From NCBI GenBank assembly GCA_041398005.1, contig JAWKVP010000011.1:62001-126000 (forward strand): a DNA stretch of 64,000 bases, in the 5' to 3' direction. Positions 62,800 to 64,000 of this stretch are shown in pieces. The translations under genes were made by a program, and so were the position numbers. The DNA comes from JAGREO01 sp020446285. GTDB lineage: Bacteria > Pseudomonadota > Alphaproteobacteria > Geminicoccales > Geminicoccaceae. A model generated the notes under the pieces. It worked only from the letters and a program-made list of their open reading frames with translations. It did no database searches and was not told the origin of the DNA. Positions within the stretch are counted from its first letter, which is position 1. Every line of letters starts with the position of its first letter.

Positions 62800-64000
62800 T
62801 CACCCGTTCGACGCGATATGGCGATGGTCGAAGCGGGTGTCGAGATAGTGGTCTTTCAGATCGTCGTCGCTGATGCGCGAGGCGATGCGCCCGATCCACT
62901 CGGCGGCGCGCTTTCGCGCGTGATCGGCCCTGGCGTGGTCATCGGCGAGCCGGAAGACTTCGCAGAGATTGCGCAGCAGGAGGACCGGCTCGACGACCGC
63001 TTTCAGATCATCCTGCAGTTGCGGATCGGCGAGCCTGTCGGCGATCGCCAGCGCCTCGCCGATGCGTCCGGTACGCGCCAGTACGACGGCTCTTCCGGCA
63101 TGGGCCTCGTGACGGTTCTTGTGGGCAAGTTCCGCCCATAGCGCGAGCGCGGCGTCATAGGCGGCCTCGGCCTCGGACCATCGCCCGAGCTCCCTTAGAA
63201 CATGTCCCTGGCGATTGCGTGCCTGTGCCTCCATGCGCAGGAGTCCGGTACGGCGCAGGAACGTAATCCCCTGGCAGACGTGGACGAGCGCCTCGTCGAA
63301 CTCGCCGGTCTGGCGCATCGTCAGGCAGAGATTGGCATGCAGCAGACCCATATCGTCGAAGGCACCGATGGCCTCGGCATCGATCAGCGCCTCGCGATTG
63401 TGCGCGATGGCCTGATCGAACAGGCCGATGAACTGCTCGCAGAGCGCCAGATCGAGCAGGACCGAGATGCGTTTCTGCCTGTGCTGCATGGCATCGACCC
63501 GTTCGAGATTCGATCGTCCCGTACGGATCGCAAGCGCGTAGTCGCCAAAACGCATGGCCACGAGAGAGAGCGAGATACCGAGATCGAGACGCAGGATCTC
63601 GCTCGACGGGTCGCGTTCGGGAAATTCGTCATCGAACGTCCTGCGCAATCCCTGAAGCTGATTGAGGGATGTCCCGAAATCGCCACGAAAATGCAGTGCA
63701 TGAATGTGAATGTGCTGGCGCCTTGCATTGATCTCGAGCCGTCGGTCTACCGCACGCGACGCCTCGAGGCGGGCCGCTTCGAAATGCCGGTCGGCCTCCG
63801 TCCAGCGGCCCGCCTCGGCGAAGCGGTTGGCGAGCTGGAGATGCGTGTCCACCCGCAGATCCGCTTCGTCTGTGAGTTCGAGCAGGCGAAACTGAAGATG
63901 GTCGGAATGGCCGATCCCGCGCACCGCGCGCGAGAACATCCACTGCCCGGCCAGCAGCCGCGCCACCAGTTCGTTCTCACCATGCTTATCCTCGAACGCG
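62800..64000 (-). CDS. C-terminal part of a large TPR protein (5' end outside window)
   Basis: Open for 400 codons from the window edge to the stop at 62800. The visible part is helical repeats: HLQLANRFAEAGRWTEADRHFEAARLEA, DYALAIRTGRSNLE, LALCEQFIGLFDQAIAHNREALIDAEAIG, MRQTGEFDEALVHVCQGI and LRELGRWSEAEAAYDAALALWAEL. About ten TPR-like units are spaced roughly 40 residues apart. Such tails are found on signalling ATPases and LuxR or cyclase-type regulators whose N-terminal domain would lie beyond 64000. The function cannot be assigned from this part. Confidence 0.75.
   Translation of the reverse strand, partial: AFEDKHGENELVARLLAGQWMFSRAVRGIGHSDHLQFRLLELTDEADLRVDTHLQLANRFAEAGRWTEADRHFEAARLEASRAVDRRLEINARRQHIHIHALHFRGDFGTSLNQLQGLRRTFDDEFPERDPSSEILRLDLGISLSLVAMRFGDYALAIRTGRSNLERVDAMQHRQKRISVLLDLALCEQFIGLFDQAIAHNREALIDAEAIGAFDDMGLLHANLCLTMRQTGEFDEALVHVCQGITFLRRTGLLRMEAQARNRQGHVLRELGRWSEAEAAYDAALALWAELAHKNRHEAHAGRAVVLARTGRIGEALAIADRLADPQLQDDLKAVVEPVLLLRNLCEVFRLADDHARADHARKRAAEWIGRIASRISDDDLKDHYLDTRFDHRHIASNG

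Overview
The window is high-GC DNA that is clearly alphaproteobacterial and most like the Rhodospirillales and relatives. This rests on a RegB/RegA-type redox two-component system, plant-type glutamate-cysteine ligase, separate glyQ and glyS, trmFO, hrcA-grpE, minCDE, a SqrR/BigR-type repressor and a TPR protein family common in that group. Most genes are intact and densely packed, often with 4-base ATGA overlaps. The exceptions are the first 4.3 kb, where three genes are broken by indels (two of them single-base losses in homopolymers), and an AT-rich patch near 42.3-43.3 kb. No tRNA, rRNA, CRISPR array, transposase or integrase was found.

Layout. 1-1502: remnants of one TPR-repeat protein gene. 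1610-3234: a DUF4139 protein with one frameshift. 3310-8506 (minus): a thiamin operon under a TPP riboswitch, thiM-thiE-thiD, then a TRAP-type solute-binding protein, then a ThiX-like permease and a frameshifted ThiY-like binding protein; no ThiZ ATPase or TRAP membrane subunit is present. 8573-9836 (minus): two methyltransferase-type genes. 9953-13106: GT2-GtrA, methyltransferase and GT87 genes of surface glycan or lipid modification. 13136-17818 (minus): argG, grpE, hrcA, an RRM-RGG RNA-binding protein and a glutathione S-transferase. 18058-28285: an exopolysaccharide locus with two GT4 glycosyltransferases and a flippase on minus, and a priming sugar transferase, PrsK, PrsR and another GT4 on plus. 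28334-30886: regB and two tandem regA-like regulators.

30907-37029 is a coherent sulfur module: a two-cysteine ArsR repressor of the SqrR/BigR type, two half-size YeeE/YedE sulfur transporters, and a SoeABC-type cytoplasmic-facing sulfite dehydrogenase. Inverted repeats in the two intergenic regions fit repressor sites. It is followed by a DMT exporter, an hsp20 gene with a heat-shock promoter, a ROSE-like leader and a terminator, then trmFO, minCDE, the AT-rich island, an Ldh-family dehydrogenase paired with an RraA-family protein, and small metabolic or unknown genes.

The last third (46-64 kb) is mostly housekeeping: a Met/His-rich secreted protein, a LysE exporter, an orphan MalG-type permease, glyQ-glyS, ppdK, meaB/argK, a DUF3750 protein, a GhrA-like reductase, an orphan ParA ATPase, gshA, an IlvD/Edd dehydratase, two unknown proteins, and the C-terminal part of a TPR protein running off the right edge. 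The observations most worth following up are the ROSE/RpoH control of hsp20, the SqrR-type sulfur module with its candidate operators, the duplicated RegA, the mixed-transporter thiamin operon, and a 35-base perfect palindrome inside the GT87 gene.
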